Source of the DNA: Acrasis kona | Lineage: Eukaryota; Heterolobosea; Eutetramitea; Acrasida; Acrasidae | DNA: 31,917 nt | Assembly (NCBI GenBank): GCA_026419775.2 | Contig: JAOPGA020001573.1 | Location: forward strand, 1 to 31,917 | Direction: 5' to 3' | Shown: positions 31,032 through 31,917 of the stretch, in pieces | Layout: each line of letters begins with the position of its first letter | How positions within the stretch are numbered: the stretch's first letter is position 1 | The notes under the pieces: model-generated | The model's database searches: none | Told to the model about the DNA's origin: nothing | What the model saw: the letters and a program-made list of their open reading frames with translations, nothing else | Program-made: the position numbers and the translations under genes

Positions 31032-31917
31032 ATGCTTCTTAACACGATCACACTGGTGTGTTTAATAGGACGTTTGACTCCCATTGAACTCTGCGGGATG
31101 GAAAATTTTATCTGGTACCCAACAAGTTTGGAATTTCAAAGTTCAATTTATGTGGAAAGTTTACTTACAATTTTCAACACAATCAAACATGATACATTGC
31201 AGGCAGAGGTCAATGCAGTTCATGCGCAGGACGTATGTATTATAAAAAGTCACCCTGTTCATAATTACAGAAATGTCACACAAGCTTCAAAGTTTAATCC
31301 TTTATTAATTCAAAGGAAGTATTCATCAGAGATACCAGTTAAAGAAGAGGGCGAGAAGCGGAATGATGAAGTACCAAAATCGCCTAGAAAATTGTATACT
31401 ATTCCAACTGCTTTAATGGTACTCGCGGGGTCGGCCTACATAGCCTACGACCAGTATCGCAAATTCTTTTCACCATACGCAGATAAAGATGCATCTGTTA
31501 CTGCACATTCTTCCACAACTACAACAATTCAAGATTTGTCGACAGCGATAGATGACGACGAAGATGAAGCAGAACCGTCAGCGTCCGTGCTCATGATGTA
31601 TGCGATCTTACATTATTATAACTTAAATTTACTTTTTAGTTTTGTTCACACTGTTAGAAAAGTCGCATCATTTATTAGGTTAACATTAAGAGTTCTTCGG
31701 CTATTAATATTATTTACACCGGTTATAATTTATTTTGGTTATCAACACTATCTATCTCCTTCTTCTTTTGATTCTTGGTGCAGATTCCTCGTCCATCAAA
31801 TGCAAAAGGTAACGTTTACTTTTATTCCATCTTACAATTATATAGGGAGGTCCTTGTTTCATCAAACTAGCACAATGGGCAGGAACAAGAAAGGATTTAT
31901 TCGGCGACACTCTCACC
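31032..31917 (+). CDS. ABC1/COQ8-family atypical kinase, ADCK2-like, N-terminal part (3' partial)
   Basis: Two exons, 31032..31808 and 31846..31917 (edge of window), with a 37-nt intron; 283 residues are seen. The second exon begins GGPCFIKLAQWAGTRKDLFG, matching the KxGQ-type core of ABC1/UbiB/ADCK kinases (ADCK2-like, where Gly-Gln is often W-containing: FIKxGQWAxTRPDLF). Upstream are two hydrophobic segments (LYTIPTALMVLAGSAYIAY, about residue 133; LRVLRLLILFTPVIIYFGY, about 230) and an acidic Ser-rich linker. The family acts in mitochondria and plastids, mostly in ubiquinone biosynthesis or lipid handling; a mitochondrial location here is an inference. Start is the first ATG in the open frame; an internal ATG (MENFIWYPTS) is an alternative. 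The KxGQ nucleotide-binding motif reads KLAQ in this copy, which is atypical. Confidence 0.85.
   Translation, partial: MLLNTITLVCLIGRLTPIELCGMENFIWYPTSLEFQSSIYVESLLTIFNTIKHDTLQAEVNAVHAQDVCIIKSHPVHNYRNVTQASKFNPLLIQRKYSSEIPVKEEGEKRNDEVPKSPRKLYTIPTALMVLAGSAYIAYDQYRKFFSPYADKDASVTAHSSTTTTIQDLSTAIDDDEDEAEPSASVLMMYAILHYYNLNLLFSFVHTVRKVASFIRLTLRVLRLLILFTPVIIYFGYQHYLSPSSFDSWCRFLVHQMQKVTFTFIPSYNYIGRSLFHQTSTMGRNKKGFIRRHSH

Noticed and set aside
30605..31042. Several 60-90-residue frames on both strands just before the ABC1-family gene
   Set aside because: Lengths are as expected by chance in A/T-rich sequence, they overlap each other on opposite strands, and none has a recognisable motif.

Overview
This window is protein-coding nuclear DNA from a unicellular eukaryote. 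It is AT-rich, uses the standard code, and carries about 18 recognisable genes on both strands. Most are split by very short GT-AG introns: all 24 that I could place are 34-44 nt. Gene content (PA200 and a 20S alpha subunit, a RecQ4-like helicase, a receptor-kinase fusion, a leishmanolysin-type surface protein) fits a free-living amoeboid or flagellate protist. Heterolobosea (Naegleria/Acrasis-like) is a reasonable guess, but the sequence alone does not settle the lineage.

Layout. 1-828 (-): N-terminal part of a RecQ4-type helicase, cut by the window edge. 902-1829 (-): three-exon short-chain dehydrogenase. 2283-4477 (-): unknown helical-repeat-like protein with an N-terminal membrane segment. 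4520-10046 (-): full-length proteasome activator PA200/Blm10. 10474-10641 (+): possible small coiled-coil protein. 10915-11655 (+): 20S proteasome alpha-2. 11735-12133 (-): two-TM protein. 12258-18660 (-): a 2120-residue type I surface protein joining an M8 metalloprotease, a Thr/Pro stalk, PKD/REJ-like region, EGF, GPS motif and TM. 19030-19194 (-): small secreted Kazal protein. 19282-20635 (-): eight-exon Cys-rich/coiled-coil protein, divergent from 20710-21657 (+), an NADH pyrophosphatase-type Nudix hydrolase. 21804-22667 (-): secreted Lys-rich protein. 23309-23813 (+): GNAT acetyltransferase. 24000-25599: small or unknown genes. 26074-28225 (+): multi-TM receptor fused to a TKL-like kinase. 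28242-29973 (-): protein with three copies of an unrecognised ~130-residue domain. 31032-31917 (+): start of an ABC1/COQ8-family (ADCK2-like) gene.

Functional links. The PA200 gene and a 20S core subunit gene lie head to head within 0.9 kb. Between about 12 and 23 kb, three secreted or surface products sit close together: the M8/GPS protein, the Kazal inhibitor and the polycationic protein. The genome is compact: some same-strand genes are 42-73 bp apart, convergent stops are 16 bp apart, and poly(A)-like AATAAA signals overlap or adjoin stop codons. The most unusual items are the M8-GPS chimera, the three-copy novel domain protein and the receptor-kinase fusion.
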